A DNA stretch of 64,000 nt from Burkholderiaceae bacterium DAT-1 (GTDB lineage Bacteria > Pseudomonadota > Gammaproteobacteria > Burkholderiales > Chitinimonadaceae): positions 310,001 to 374,000 of the forward strand of contig JAHRBI010000003.1 in the NCBI GenBank assembly GCA_019084025.1, given 5' to 3'. Shown here piece after piece: positions 8,481 to 18,353 of this stretch; the stretch's first letter is position 1, and each line of letters opens with the position of its first letter. Both the position numbers and the translations under genes were made by a program. The notes under the pieces are model-generated. The model searched no databases. It was not told where the DNA came from and saw only the letters and a program-made list of their open reading frames with translations.

Positions 8481-11400
8481 TCAATGATGCAATCTGCGCT
8501 TGAAGTGCTTAACAAACCACTGCTGCAAGTCATCCACATAGATAAACACGGCAGGGATCACCAGCAGCGACAGAAAGGTGGAGGTAATCAGGCCGCCAAT
8601 CACTGCCACGCCCATTGGTGAGCGGAAGGACTGATCGGCATGACCCCAGCCAGCCGCAATCGGCAGCATGCCCGCCCCCATGGCAATTGTGGTCATGACA
8701 ATCGGGCGTGCACGTTTGTGGCAGGCATCCAGCAGCGCCTCGAAGCGACCCAGTCCATGATCACGGCGTGCGACGATGGCATATTCCACCAGCAGAATGG
8801 AGTTTTTGGTGGCAATGCCCATCAGCATGATCAAGCCGATCATGGCCGGCATGGACATGGCCTTCTGTGCCACCAGCAAGCCCATGAAGGCACCACCAAT
8901 ACTGAGTGGCAAGGCAGCCAGAATAGTCACCGGATGCATGAAGTTCTTGAACAGCAGCACCAGCACCACATAAATACAGATCACGCCGGTCAGCATGGCC
9001 AGACCAAAGCTGGCAAATAGCTCGCCCATCACCTCGGCATCTCCGATGGCTGCCTGATGCACGCCAGCCGGGAGATTACGGATGGAGGGCAGTTTATCCA
9101 CCGCTTTGGTCAGCTCGCCCAGCTGAATGCCACTCAATTCCACTTCGAAATTGATATTGCGCGAGCGGTCGTAACGGTCGATGACGGCCGGGCCGCTATC
9201 CATGGTCACATCCGCCACCGCACCCAGCATCACTGGGCCATGCGTTCCCGGCACCGGTAATTGTTTGAGCAGCGCCACATCCTGACGCGCGACATCCGGC
9301 AGCCGCACCACAATCGGCACCTGACGTTGTGAGAGATTAAGCTTGGGTAGCGATTGATCATAGTCACCGAGCGTAGCAACACGCAAGGTGTCGGCAATCG
9401 CGCCAGAAGTCACCCCCAGCTCGGCTGCACGCGCAGAATCCGGTTTCACCACCAGTTCGGGACGCACTAGACTGGCGCTTGATGTAATGGTGCCAGTTCC
9501 AGGAATCGTGCGCAGATCACGTGCAACCGCCAGTGCGGCCTCGGACAGCGCCGCACCATCTTCACTGGTCAGTGCCAGCATGAATTTTTCACCGGAACCG
9601 CCCAGCCCCACCTTGGCGCGCACGCCCGGCAGGTCGGCCAGCGCAGCGCGGATATTGTTCTCGATGATCTGCTTACGTACAGGTCGAGCCTGACGATCGG
9701 TTAGCAAGATCGTGAGCGTGGCCTTGCGTACTTCCGATGCACCTTTAGGCGCAAACGGGTCCGCCCCCGCCGATCCGGCACCAATGGTGGTGTAGATCGA
9801 CTTCACATACTGAACCTTGGTCAGGCGCGTGCGAGCCGCTTCTGCAGCTTCCAGCGTCTGTCCAAAGGTGCTGCCGGGTGCCAATTCCAGATAAACCTGT
9901 GTCTGCGACAGATCATCCGCCGGGATAAAACCGGTGGGCAGCAGTGGCACCAGCATCAGCGAACCGACAAAGAACACACCTGCGCCGATCATGGTCAGCA
10001 GCTTGTGGCGGATACACCATTCGGCCCAGCGCATGTAGCGGCGCATGATGCCGCCCTCTTCCTCTGCATGCACAATCGGCTTGAGGATGTAGGCGGCCAT
10101 CATCGGTGTCAGCAAACGCGCAACCACCAGCGAGGCAAATACGGCCAATGCGGCTGTCCAGCCAAATTGCTTGAAAAACTTGCCGGGAATGCCGGACATA
10201 AAGGCAGTCGGCAGAAATACCGCTACCAGCGTGAACGTGGTGGCAATCACAGCCAGCCCGATTTCGTCCGCCGCCTCCATGGCAGCCTGATAGGGTGACT
10301 TGCCCATTCGCAGGTGGCGTACGATGTTTTCCACCTCGACGATGGCATCGTCCACCAGAATCCCCACCACCAGACTCAGCGCCAGCAGCGTTACCACGTT
10401 GATGGTAAAACCGAAGTAATACATGCCAATCAAGGCAGGCAGCACACTCATGGGCAGCGCCACGGCCGATACAAACGTCGCACGCCAGTCGCGCAAAAAC
10501 AGCCACACCACCACCACGGCCAGAATGGCGCCTTCAGCCAGCATGGTCAGCGAAGCCTGATACTCTTCATCTACCGGTGTGACAAAATCGAAGGCATGGC
10601 TCAGCTGGATGGCGGGATTGGCTTCTTTCAGGCGTTCCAGCGCAACCTTCACGCCAGCACCGACTTCCAGCTCACTCGCACCCTTGCTCCGGGTGATTTC
10701 AAAGCCCACCACCGGCTTGCCATCCAGCAGTGCGGCCGAACGACGCTCGGCGACAGTATCCGATACATCGGCGACTTCACCCAGTTGCACACGACGGCCA
10801 TCCGGCAGGGGAATCGCCATCTCGGCCAGTGCTTCGGCGGTTTTGACCGTCGCAATGGTACGGACGGTTTGTTCCTGACCACCGAGATCGGCACGACCGC
10901 CGGACGCTTCCTGCTGCACCTGACGCAGCTGCCTGGAAATATCCGATGCAGTCACCCCCAGCGCCAGTAATCGCGCCGGATCCAGCTCCACGCGCACTTC
11001 GCGGCTGACCCCGCCCACGCGGGTCACAGCACCCACGCCACGTACCGCCAGCAGTTGCTTGGTGACGGTGTTATCCACAAACCAGCTCAGGGCTTCGTCG
11101 TCCATGCCGGGCGCGGTAATCGTGTAAGCCAGAATCGGCGAACCGGCGACATCCATCTTGCTGATAATCGGGTCGCGCAACTCACCCGGTAGATCAGCAC
11201 GGATACCGGTAACCTGCGAGCGCACTTCGTCCAGTGCTTCCTGCGTCGGCTTCTCCAGACGGAATTCAGCGGTCACCGTCACCACGCCTTCCTGCACCTT
11301 GGTATACAAATGGCGCAGGCCCTGAAGCGTGGCAAGACTGTTTTCGATCTTGCGACCGACTTCGGTTTCCAGCTGCGCAGGCGCGGCGCCCGGCAACATC

Positions 11401-11546
11401 GCTGTCACGGTAATGGTGGGCAGATCCAGATCCGGGAAGTTCTGCACCTTCATGCTGGAAAAGCTATACAAGCCCAGCAAGGACAGCATGACAAACAGCA
11501 TCAGTGCCGGAATAGGGTTGCGAATCGACCATGCGGAAAGATTCAT
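8481..11546 (-). CDS. RND multidrug-efflux permease (HAE1 type)
   Basis: This 1021-residue inner-membrane proton/drug antiporter is of the AcrB/MexB class. It starts with the usual MNLSAWSIRNPIPALMLFVML helix, has two large periplasmic porter loops, and carries the proton-relay aspartates in ILVDDAIVEVEN of TM4. The second half repeats the first, with the MGIATKNSILLVEYA segment. Length and layout (12 helices) are complete. AAGGAG lies 6 bases before ATG 11546, and the start is 9 bases after the adaptor gene, so the two form an operon. No outer-membrane channel gene is next to it, so it presumably uses a TolC encoded elsewhere (one is at 53359). Substrates are not predictable. Confidence 0.95.
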   Translation of the reverse strand: MNLSAWSIRNPIPALMLFVMLSLLGLYSFSSMKVQNFPDLDLPTITVTAMLPGAAPAQLETEVGRKIENSLATLQGLRHLYTKVQEGVVTVTAEFRLEKPTQEALDEVRSQVTGIRADLPGELRDPIISKMDVAGSPILAYTITAPGMDDEALSWFVDNTVTKQLLAVRGVGAVTRVGGVSREVRVELDPARLLALGVTASDISRQLRQVQQEASGGRADLGGQEQTVRTIATVKTAEALAEMAIPLPDGRRVQLGEVADVSDTVAERRSAALLDGKPVVGFEITRSKGASELEVGAGVKVALERLKEANPAIQLSHAFDFVTPVDEEYQASLTMLAEGAILAVVVVWLFLRDWRATFVSAVALPMSVLPALIGMYYFGFTINVVTLLALSLVVGILVDDAIVEVENIVRHLRMGKSPYQAAMEAADEIGLAVIATTFTLVAVFLPTAFMSGIPGKFFKQFGWTAALAVFASLVVARLLTPMMAAYILKPIVHAEEEGGIMRRYMRWAEWCIRHKLLTMIGAGVFFVGSLMLVPLLPTGFIPADDLSQTQVYLELAPGSTFGQTLEAAEAARTRLTKVQYVKSIYTTIGAGSAGADPFAPKGASEVRKATLTILLTDRQARPVRKQIIENNIRAALADLPGVRAKVGLGGSGEKFMLALTSEDGAALSEAALAVARDLRTIPGTGTITSSASLVRPELVVKPDSARAAELGVTSGAIADTLRVATLGDYDQSLPKLNLSQRQVPIVVRLPDVARQDVALLKQLPVPGTHGPVMLGAVADVTMDSGPAVIDRYDRSRNINFEVELSGIQLGELTKAVDKLPSIRNLPAGVHQAAIGDAEVMGELFASFGLAMLTGVICIYVVLVLLFKNFMHPVTILAALPLSIGGAFMGLLVAQKAMSMPAMIGLIMLMGIATKNSILLVEYAIVARRDHGLGRFEALLDACHKRARPIVMTTIAMGAGMLPIAAGWGHADQSFRSPMGVAVIGGLITSTFLSLLVIPAVFIYVDDLQQWFVKHFKRRLHH

Positions 11547-11555
11547 GTCGACTCC

Positions 11556-12659
11556 TTATCGCTTGGCGGCCGGTGCGGGATTGGCCACCTTGACGGTGTC
11601 GCCATCAGCCAGGAAAGCCAGCCCGGATGCAACCAGATTGGCCTGTGCATCGACACCCTTCAGGATTTCTACGCGATCACCCGACCGGCGACCGGTTTCT
11701 ACCTTGATCTGCGAGACTTTCAGCTTGGCATCCACGCGATACACATAACTGAAGCCATCACGCAGCAAAACAGCGGTCTGCGGCACGGTCAGCGCATTGC
11801 TGCGACCCAGACGAATATCGCCACGGGCAAACATGCCTGCACGTGCATCCTGCAGATGGGTGGTATCCAGATCGACATACACGATGCCGTTGCGGCTGCG
11901 CGGATCGACACTTGGTGCCAGACTGCGCACCTTACCCGGAACCGCCTTGCCTGCGGGCGAGATCAGCGTGACTTCCTGACCCGGCTTGATACTGACCAGT
12001 TCGGTCGCCGCCACTTCGGCACGCCATTCCAGACGCCCCTGTCGGATCATGCGAAACAGCTCTTGTCCCGTACCGGCAAACGTACCTACAGCTGCATTGC
12101 GCGCACTGATCACGCCATCATCGGGTGCCAGAATGCGCGTTTGCGCCACTTTGACTTCATTGACCTTCACCATGGCTTCAGCTGAGGCAACACGCGCAGC
12201 AGCCGTCGATTCTGCAGTGATCTGCGCATTGGCCTGCGAGGCACTCATCATGCCGGCTGCGCGCAGCTGACGGGCACGCTCTGCTTCTGCCGCAGCCTGT
12301 ACCTGATTGGCGCGCGCCTCGGTCAGTGCGGCTCGCGCCTGCGCAAGCTCCGCTTCGGCAGTCACCGAATTTAGCTGAGCAAGGGTTTGACCCTTTTTAA
12401 CATGGTCGCCGACATTGGCATGCAGGGACACAATGCGCAGGCCACCGGTTTCGGCCGCGATGCTGCTTTCTTCCCATGCAGCGATATTGCCGCTGGCACT
12501 GACGGTACGGGCGAGATCAAACGGGGTTGCGCGTACCAGCGTGACGGTAAGCGCTGCTTTGGCCGCAGGGGTGTCGGCGGAGATTGCGGGTGAGGATAAA
12601 CCGAGCAACAGTGCAGCAGACAAAGCTGCGGAAAGCTTACGGAAAGTGGGCTTGAACAT
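11556..12659 (-). CDS. RND periplasmic adaptor (membrane fusion protein)
   Basis: This 367-residue exported adaptor links the downstream permease to an outer-membrane channel. The signal peptide ends at about AISA. The lipoyl halves are visible at SIAAETGGLRIVSLHANVGD and near RILAPDDGVISARNAAVGTF, separated by an Ala-rich helical hairpin. The beta-barrel and membrane-proximal domains follow. There is no lipobox, unlike the other adaptor in this window (49142). It is the first gene of the operon, and 220 bases separate it from the S46 peptidase gene, so the promoter should lie within 12660-12830. No regulator gene is adjacent. Confidence 0.93.
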   Translation of the reverse strand: MFKPTFRKLSAALSAALLLGLSSPAISADTPAAKAALTVTLVRATPFDLARTVSASGNIAAWEESSIAAETGGLRIVSLHANVGDHVKKGQTLAQLNSVTAEAELAQARAALTEARANQVQAAAEAERARQLRAAGMMSASQANAQITAESTAAARVASAEAMVKVNEVKVAQTRILAPDDGVISARNAAVGTFAGTGQELFRMIRQGRLEWRAEVAATELVSIKPGQEVTLISPAGKAVPGKVRSLAPSVDPRSRNGIVYVDLDTTHLQDARAGMFARGDIRLGRSNALTVPQTAVLLRDGFSYVYRVDAKLKVSQIKVETGRRSGDRVEILKGVDAQANLVASGLAFLADGDTVKVANPAPAAKR

Positions 12660-12830
12660 GCGGCAATCCAGTCAGGACGAGAACAGATCGGCCACCGCCA
12701 TCGAGTCAACCAGATAGCGTGGGCCGCGCCAGAAAAATTTGTCGCAACCTTACCCGCATTTACCCGAAGTTGTACAGGATTGAATCGCCTAATACGCTGA
12801 TACAACAATGGATTCAGCACTCATTCCACA

Positions 12831-12861
12831 ATAAAAAAGCCCTGCTTGAAGCAGGGCTTTT
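12831..12861 (-). terminator. Terminator of the first S46 peptidase gene
   Basis: On the minus strand, AAAGCCCTGCTT-CAAGCAGGGCTTTTTTAT forms a stem of about ten pairs followed by a T-run. It begins 18 bases after the peptidase stop codon. Confidence 0.88.
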
Positions 12862-12879
12862 GCTCAGATGCGGTAGACC

Positions 12880-14940
12880 TTACTGTCCACTCATCTCACG
12901 TGCCAGATCACCGGCACCGTAGATCTTGTCCAGACCTTCGAGCAGCAGTGCAGCATCAACCGATACGGCGCGGTTCTTCTCGGCGTCGTAGCCGAATGCA
13001 CCACCCAGCGAATGGATGTTACCGTCAAAGATCAGACCGACGATCTTGTTGTTCACATCCACAATCGGGCTGCCGGAATTGCCGCCAATGATGTCGTTGG
13101 TGCTGACAAAATTGAAGTGCGTAGCCGGGTTCAGCTTGCCTTCAGCGGCCAGCCAGCTCTTGGGCAGATCAAACGGCTCGGCACCGGTATGACGCTCGAA
13201 CACACCCTTCACATTGGTAAACGGTGCAACCGGCTGACCCTTTTCTGTCCAGCCCTTCACCTGACCGTAGGAGAGACGCAGGCTCAGGGTGGCATCCGGA
13301 TAGTGGGTATCGCCCAGCATCGCAAAACGGGCCTTGGCGATCAGCTCGGAGTTCTTTTGAACCACGGCCTGCACCTTGTCCTCAAATTGCTTGCGGATAT
13401 CGCGGGCTTCTTCGTCAATCGCTACGGCCAGCTTGATGAATGGGTCATCACTCTTGGCAATCGCGTCAGCACCCCCTTCCCACAGTGCCGTGCGCACAGC
13501 AGGATCGTTCAGCTTGCTGCCATCCACCAGTTTTTCAGCCAGTTGCTCAGGCGAAGCCTTACCCAGCACCTTACGCACGAAAGCGTTGTCAGCACCGAGA
13601 CGCTCGCGCATCTTCGCCAGTGCCCAGGCCAGACGCACCTTTTCGTAGTGCGCATAAACCGGTGTCGGTGCCAGCACCTGTGCCTTCACGGCCGGGATAC
13701 GGGCTTCCGCGAACTCAGGCAGACGCTCGCCATTGGCCTTTGGACGTTCAGCCGCTGCACGCACCAGGGTACGGGCATAGCTGAAGTAGCTGCTACCGGC
13801 AAACGCGGCACCATTGGCGATCAGGGCGTTCGGGTAGTACATGTCACGACCCAGCGCCACTGCCTTGGCAATTTCGTCCCATGCCTGACCGGTGGATGCC
13901 TTGAACTCAGGCTTGGATGCCACGAACTGACGCAGTGCCTGCTCTTCCTTCACCTTCATGCCGAAGAACTTCGGATCATGCAGGGCTTCATACTGGCCAC
14001 GGCGTGCCTTGATGGAGTTTTCCACACCCAGCAGCGGCACATAGGCCACGCGGGCATTTTCGGTGCTCTCCGAGCGGAACTGCAGCAACAGGCCACGCAG
14101 TTCATACATGCTCATCAGGCCATCGCCCATGGTGAAATCACGCAGCTCGGACAGCTGGGCCACGGTCAGTTCACGCTGGGTACTGCCCGGATTACCGGTC
14201 ACGAACACCGCTTCGCCATCCTTCGGACCCGTTGCGCGCACGCTCAGGTGATCCTTGATTTGCGCAGGCTTGCCATCTTCATATACGCGCAGCAGACCCA
14301 TGTCGAAGTCGTAACGCGGGAAATTGAAGTTGTCCGGATCGCCACCGAAACCGGCAATGGCGTGTTCCGGTGCGAACACCAGACGCACGTCCTGATAGCG
14401 GTGATAGCGATACAGCTTGTACTGGCCGCCATGGTACAGGTCGACCACATCGCAACGCACCTTGGCACCTTCGCCGCTCACGCAGGCAGAGGTAATTTCC
14501 GCAATCTTGGCGTTTTGTGCCTTGGTAAAGTCGGTGCCGCTCTTGCCTGCGGTCGCCGCCTTCACTTGCTCGGTCACGTCGGTGATTTTTTCCAGGCGAT
14601 TGATTTCCGTGGTCGCACAGGCTTTTTCTTCGCCATGGTTCTTGGCATGGAAGCCATTGGCCAGATAGTCATGCTGTGCGTCGGACACATCCTGCACGCA
14701 ACCACGCACACAGTGGTGATTGGTCAGGATCAGACCGTTTGGCGACACAAAAGAAGCCGAGCAACCACCGGCAATCCGGGCTGCACCCTTCATGGCGCGG
14801 TCGAGCCAGGCCTGATCGATAGTGGCACCAATTTCGTTCTTGATCTGTTTCAGGGGTGGATTGTCAAATGTCCACATCCCTTCGCCCGCAAACACCAGCG
14901 GGGTAGCGGCCAGCAAGCTGACCAGCGATAACTTGCGCAT
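12880..14940 (-). CDS. S46-family dipeptidyl-peptidase, DPP7-like specificity position
   Basis: This 686-residue exported serine exopeptidase should release dipeptides from the N-terminus of peptides in the periplasm. ATG 14940 with an upstream CAGGAGA site begins a proper signal peptide (MRKLSLVSLLAATPLVFAG); the open frame upstream lacks support. The catalytic triad is visible: His76 in LTNHHC, Asp213 in YDFDMGLLR, and Ser622 in GGNSGSP. Eighteen residues after the serine, the family's specificity position is Gly640 (FDGN). In characterised S46 enzymes Gly marks DPP7 (preference for hydrophobic P1 residues). A second S46 gene at 27208 differs there. It is transcribed alone, divergent from the ferritin-like gene. 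Confidence 0.93.
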   Translation of the reverse strand: MRKLSLVSLLAATPLVFAGEGMWTFDNPPLKQIKNEIGATIDQAWLDRAMKGAARIAGGCSASFVSPNGLILTNHHCVRGCVQDVSDAQHDYLANGFHAKNHGEEKACATTEINRLEKITDVTEQVKAATAGKSGTDFTKAQNAKIAEITSACVSGEGAKVRCDVVDLYHGGQYKLYRYHRYQDVRLVFAPEHAIAGFGGDPDNFNFPRYDFDMGLLRVYEDGKPAQIKDHLSVRATGPKDGEAVFVTGNPGSTQRELTVAQLSELRDFTMGDGLMSMYELRGLLLQFRSESTENARVAYVPLLGVENSIKARRGQYEALHDPKFFGMKVKEEQALRQFVASKPEFKASTGQAWDEIAKAVALGRDMYYPNALIANGAAFAGSSYFSYARTLVRAAAERPKANGERLPEFAEARIPAVKAQVLAPTPVYAHYEKVRLAWALAKMRERLGADNAFVRKVLGKASPEQLAEKLVDGSKLNDPAVRTALWEGGADAIAKSDDPFIKLAVAIDEEARDIRKQFEDKVQAVVQKNSELIAKARFAMLGDTHYPDATLSLRLSYGQVKGWTEKGQPVAPFTNVKGVFERHTGAEPFDLPKSWLAAEGKLNPATHFNFVSTNDIIGGNSGSPIVDVNNKIVGLIFDGNIHSLGGAFGYDAEKNRAVSVDAALLLEGLDKIYGAGDLAREMSGQ

Positions 14941-15307
14941 TGTGCGTCTCCTGATTGGATAGAGCAGATTCTTGCTGGGCGGATAGTCCCATACTTCACG
15001 AGCCACGTGCAGTGGCATGCGACAAAGCGCCCGCCACGGCGACAGAATGTTGCATCCGTATATATAGCCGGATCAGTGACATAGGCTTGGGTGTCTATGC
15101 AAATGTTTACACTTGCGCCTGCTTGCAATTTTCCGTGCCAGCCCGATCTGCATGCAGACATAGCAGAAATCTGACGCAGCATGGCTCTCCGGATAGTTCC
15201 GGTCATCTATCCTTGCCAGCGTTACATAAACGTAACTTGATGTTCGTACAGTATGCACATCGCTGTAGGATGCGCGCCGGCGCACATCCCTTTCAAGGAA
15301 AACGCAG
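14941..15307. promoter_or_regulatory. Divergent intergenic region with inverted repeat
   Basis: This 367-base region separates the S46 peptidase (minus) from the ferritin-like gene (plus), so it must hold both promoters. GTTAC-ATAAAC-GTAAC at 15221-15236 is a perfect five-base inverted repeat that could bind a regulator of the plus-strand gene. No open frame with coding character and no known RNA motif was seen. Confidence 0.4.
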
Positions 15308-16156
15308 ATGCTTTACCCGGAACTGTTTCAATCACTGGAGTCGGCTCGCTGGAATATGGCGAAGGATATCCCCTGGGAGCAATTCGACGGCAGCAAGCTG
15401 ACCGACGAGCAAGCCATGACCATCAAGATGAATGCCATCACCGAATGGGCGGCACTACCGGCTACCGAGATGTTTCTGCGCGACAACCGCGACGACTCCG
15501 ACTTTTCGGCCTTTATGTCGATCTGGTTTTACGAAGAGCAGAAGCACGCGCTGGTGATGATTGAATATCTGCGTCGCTTCCGCCCGGATCTGGTTCCCAC
15601 TGAACAAGAGCTGCACGAAGTCCGCTTCGACTTCGATCCGGCACCGGCACTGGAAACCCTGATGATGCATTTCTGTGGTGAGGTGCGCCTGACCCAGTGG
15701 TATCGCCGTGCGGCCGAATGGCACACCGAACCGGTGATCCGTCATATCTACGAAACCTTGTCACGCGACGAAGGCCGCCATGCTGGCGCCTATCTGAAAT
15801 ACATGAAGCGTGCGATTGCACAGTACGGCAATCAGGCTCGCACCGCATTTGCGCGCCTCGGCTATCTCATGGCCAATACCGCACGCAGCCGCCGACCCTT
15901 GCACCCAACCAATCTGCATGTGTCCAAAACCCATTTCCCGCGTGATACCGTGCAATCGCGCCTGCCCGATCCAAGCTGGCTGGAACATTGGCTGGATACA
16001 CAGATTGATTTCAATGCCGAATGCGAAGCGCGAGTATCGGGCGGCATTTTGCGCAATCTATCCAATCTGCTGGAACAGAAATTCGAATCCGTGCTGGAGC
16101 TCAAGCAATACCTCAAGTCGATTGACCTGAGCGCTACTCCGCAAGCTGCGGGCTAA
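15308..16156 (+). CDS. Ferritin-like di-iron protein (acyl-ACP desaturase-related)
   Basis: This 282-residue cytoplasmic protein has the two E...ExxH-type iron motifs of the ferritin-like fold: EWAALPATEMF with EEQKHA (about residue 78), and the later ETLSRDEGRHAGAYLKYMKR with an upstream glutamate in CGEVRLTQWYRR. The spacing and the DEGRHA motif resemble the type 2 (soluble) acyl-ACP/acyl-CoA desaturases of actinobacteria and proteobacteria. An oxygen-dependent oxidation or desaturation is therefore likely, but the substrate is unknown. An AAGGAAAA site precedes ATG 15308. It is followed directly by a terminator, so it is monocistronic. Confidence 0.8.
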   Translation: MLYPELFQSLESARWNMAKDIPWEQFDGSKLTDEQAMTIKMNAITEWAALPATEMFLRDNRDDSDFSAFMSIWFYEEQKHALVMIEYLRRFRPDLVPTEQELHEVRFDFDPAPALETLMMHFCGEVRLTQWYRRAAEWHTEPVIRHIYETLSRDEGRHAGAYLKYMKRAIAQYGNQARTAFARLGYLMANTARSRRPLHPTNLHVSKTHFPRDTVQSRLPDPSWLEHWLDTQIDFNAECEARVSGGILRNLSNLLEQKFESVLELKQYLKSIDLSATPQAAG

Positions 16157-16175
16157 TCCAGCCAGCCACCATCCG

Positions 16176-16200
16176 GAGCGCCAGCAGGCGCTCTTTTTAT
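16176..16200 (+). terminator. Terminator of the ferritin-like gene
   Basis: A seven-base stem GAGCGCC/GGCGCTC with loop AGCA is followed by TTTTTAT. Confidence 0.88.
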
Positions 16201-16220
16201 TTGTCCACCTGCAAGCTGAC

Positions 16221-16249
16221 AAGCCTGCGTCTGCTTCCTATAGTGAATC
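16221..16249 (+). promoter_or_regulatory. Promoter-like element of the second chemoreceptor gene
   Basis: AAGCC-N10-TCCTATAGTGAATC is the twin of the element at 5443-5471. Here a CTGACA (16216-16221) lies exactly 17 bases before TATAGT (16239-16244), so a sigma-70 reading is reasonable for this copy. The receptor ATG is 99 bases after TATAGT. Confidence 0.55.
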
Positions 16250-16337
16250 CAGCACAGTCTCGGCAAGGCATATTGCCTCGCCGTCCATTTAACTGGAATG
16301 GCTGCCCTTGGTAGCAAGCCAATTCAGAGGATTCGCC

Positions 16338-18344
16338 ATGCTCTGGAATCTGTTTCAGCCCGCTCTTTCCCTGTCGCGACACGTTCGCTTCCGTACCAAA
16401 TTCGCCATCATCGTGGTGGCGACGCTGATCCCCTGCCTGATTTTGATTGCATTGTCGATTATTGATACCTTCGAGGCAGTGAAACGCGACAAGGTCGAGC
16501 TGGCCGGTGCCTATCAGCAGCAGCGACTGCTACAGATCATCCAGACCATCTCGACCCATCGCTCAGCCATTGTCCGCAAACAGGCGCTTCCCAATAGCAG
16601 CGTGGCAGATATCAACAAGGCATTCGAGGCATCCATCAATCAGGATCCGGCATCCGGCGTCACCTTCAAGACAGACGGCATCAAAAAAGCATACGAACTG
16701 TTTCAGGCGCGGGTGGCGACCTGGGATGTCATGTCCGATATGTCGATGAACAGCAATTACGGCAAATTGATCGATATGCTGGGCGACGAGATTTATGCCG
16801 TCGCGGGCGAAAGCGGCCTGCTGCTCGATCCAGAAGCCAATGTGTACTACCAGATGGTCTCCACGGTCTCGACGCTCCCCTCGCTTCGAGAGCACCTGAC
16901 CCAGACAGGTAGCCAGCTGCGCGAACTGGTTCGTACGCAAAAGCTGACACCCTTTATCAGTTCGCAGCTCGATCATCAGTTTAATGAGTCGATCGAAGAT
17001 CACGTGCATCGGCTGTTTCTCGACCTGGGCTTTTTGAAAGACCAGTTCCCCGAGGAATATTCCAGCATCGCCAAGGACGCCGGTACCTTACATGATGCAC
17101 TTGCACAGGCTCGCAAGATATCGTCGGACAAGGTACTGGACGAAGAAGACATGGCCAGTGCCGCAACGCTGGCCGATCAGCTCGCGGAGCAGATCGCACA
17201 GGTTGACCAGCTATCCGGCACCATGCATGCCAATATGGTGTCCGCCCTGAAGCAGCGCATTGCATCCCCTCAGGCAGCCATTGCCATGCGTCTGAGCGTG
17301 GCCTCACTGGTTATTGCGATGGCCATTTATCTGGTGATCGGCTTTTCCTGGGATGTGAACCAGCGTGCGCGCAACCTGATTCGCGGTGTGGAATCGCTGG
17401 AAAAAGGAGATCTCACCGTATCCTTCCAGCAGAGCGGTCAGGATGAACTCAGCGAAATTACCCGTTATCTGCAGCGATCTATCCAGCAAGTTGCGCATTC
17501 ATTGATGAATGTGGAAGCATCTGCAACCGAGCTGAATCAGGCATCCAATCAGATCGCATCGGCCTGCAATAACGCTGCTGATGCGACCCAAACACAAAAT
17601 CAGACTGCACAATCCATGCTGGTCGCCGTGCAGGATCTGCACCAAAAGGCCAGCGAAATTGCTCATCGCGCCCTCGCTGCCTACGAAATCGCCGAAGAAT
17701 CCGGATCGGTGTCCATTCGCAGCTCGGCCATCATCGAAGATGCCATTGAGGGGATTCAGAGTATTGCGGGTGAAATGCGCAGCGCATCGGATGACGTAGG
17801 CCGACTGGAAAGCAAAGTTGGCCAGATCGCCGGAATTGTCGGCATGATCAAGGAAATTGCCGATCAAACCAATCTGCTGGCACTCAATGCAGCCATCGAA
17901 GCTGCCCGTGCGGGCGAGAGCGGCCGTGGCTTTGCGGTGGTCGCCGACGAAGTGCGCAAACTGGCCGAGCGTACAACAGGGTCAACTCAGGAAATTGCCC
18001 GCATGATTGGCGAAATCAGCCACGATACCAAATCGGCTGTGGGTGATATGGATCGCGGCATGGTGCAGGTCGAAAAGGGCACCGGGCTCGCCCGCGAAGC
18101 AGGCGAAGCGGTATCGCATATCCGCAAGGGATCGGACCAGATTGTCGGTGCGTTTGGCGAAATCAACCGCCACATCTCATCGCAATCCGATGTAGTGCAA
18201 AGCGTGGCGGCGCAGATTCAGCACATGACCGATATGTCGGCCGTCGCCAATGAAGCCACGCTGACAACGGCTGCAACCGCCGAAGAGTTGTGCGCACTGT
18301 CCAATAGCCTGAAACAGAATATCAACGCGTTTAAGCTGAAATAG
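16338..18344 (+). CDS. Methyl-accepting chemotaxis protein with large periplasmic sensor
   Basis: This 668-residue chemoreceptor has TM1 at about residues 22-44, a periplasmic sensor of about 270 mostly helical residues (no family recognised with certainty), and TM2 near 315-338. A HAMP domain and the signalling coiled coil follow, with the hairpin tip [21 protein letters not shown] near residue 505. A TTG at 16308 would add 10 residues; ATG 16338 has CAGAGG 7 bases upstream and is chosen. The gene shares a promoter-like element with the Cache/chemoreceptor unit at 5519-7695, suggesting common control with motility genes. Confidence 0.93.
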   Translation: MLWNLFQPALSLSRHVRFRTKFAIIVVATLIPCLILIALSIIDTFEAVKRDKVELAGAYQQQRLLQIIQTISTHRSAIVRKQALPNSSVADINKAFEASINQDPASGVTFKTDGIKKAYELFQARVATWDVMSDMSMNSNYGKLIDMLGDEIYAVAGESGLLLDPEANVYYQMVSTVSTLPSLREHLTQTGSQLRELVRTQKLTPFISSQLDHQFNESIEDHVHRLFLDLGFLKDQFPEEYSSIAKDAGTLHDALAQARKISSDKVLDEEDMASAATLADQLAEQIAQVDQLSGTMHANMVSALKQRIASPQAAIAMRLSVASLVIAMAIYLVIGFSWDVNQRARNLIRGVESLEKGDLTVSFQQSGQDELSEITRYLQRSIQQVAHSLMNVEASATELNQASNQIASACNNAADATQTQNQTAQSMLVAVQDLHQKASEIAHRALAAYEIAEESGSVSIRSSAIIEDAIEGIQSIAGEMRSASDDVGRLESKVGQIAGIVGMIKEIADQTNLLALNAAIEAARAGESGRGFAVVADEVRKLAERTTGSTQEIARMIGEISHDTKSAVGDMDRGMVQVEKGTGLAREAGEAVSHIRKGSDQIVGAFGEINRHISSQSDVVQSVAAQIQHMTDMSAVANEATLTTAATAEELCALSNSLKQNINAFKLK

Positions 18345-18353
18345 GCGCCTATC

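Noticed and set aside
13012-14931. A 639-codon open frame opposite the first S46 peptidase gene
   Set aside because: The minus-strand frame has signal peptide, catalytic triad and ribosome site; the plus-strand frame shows none of these.
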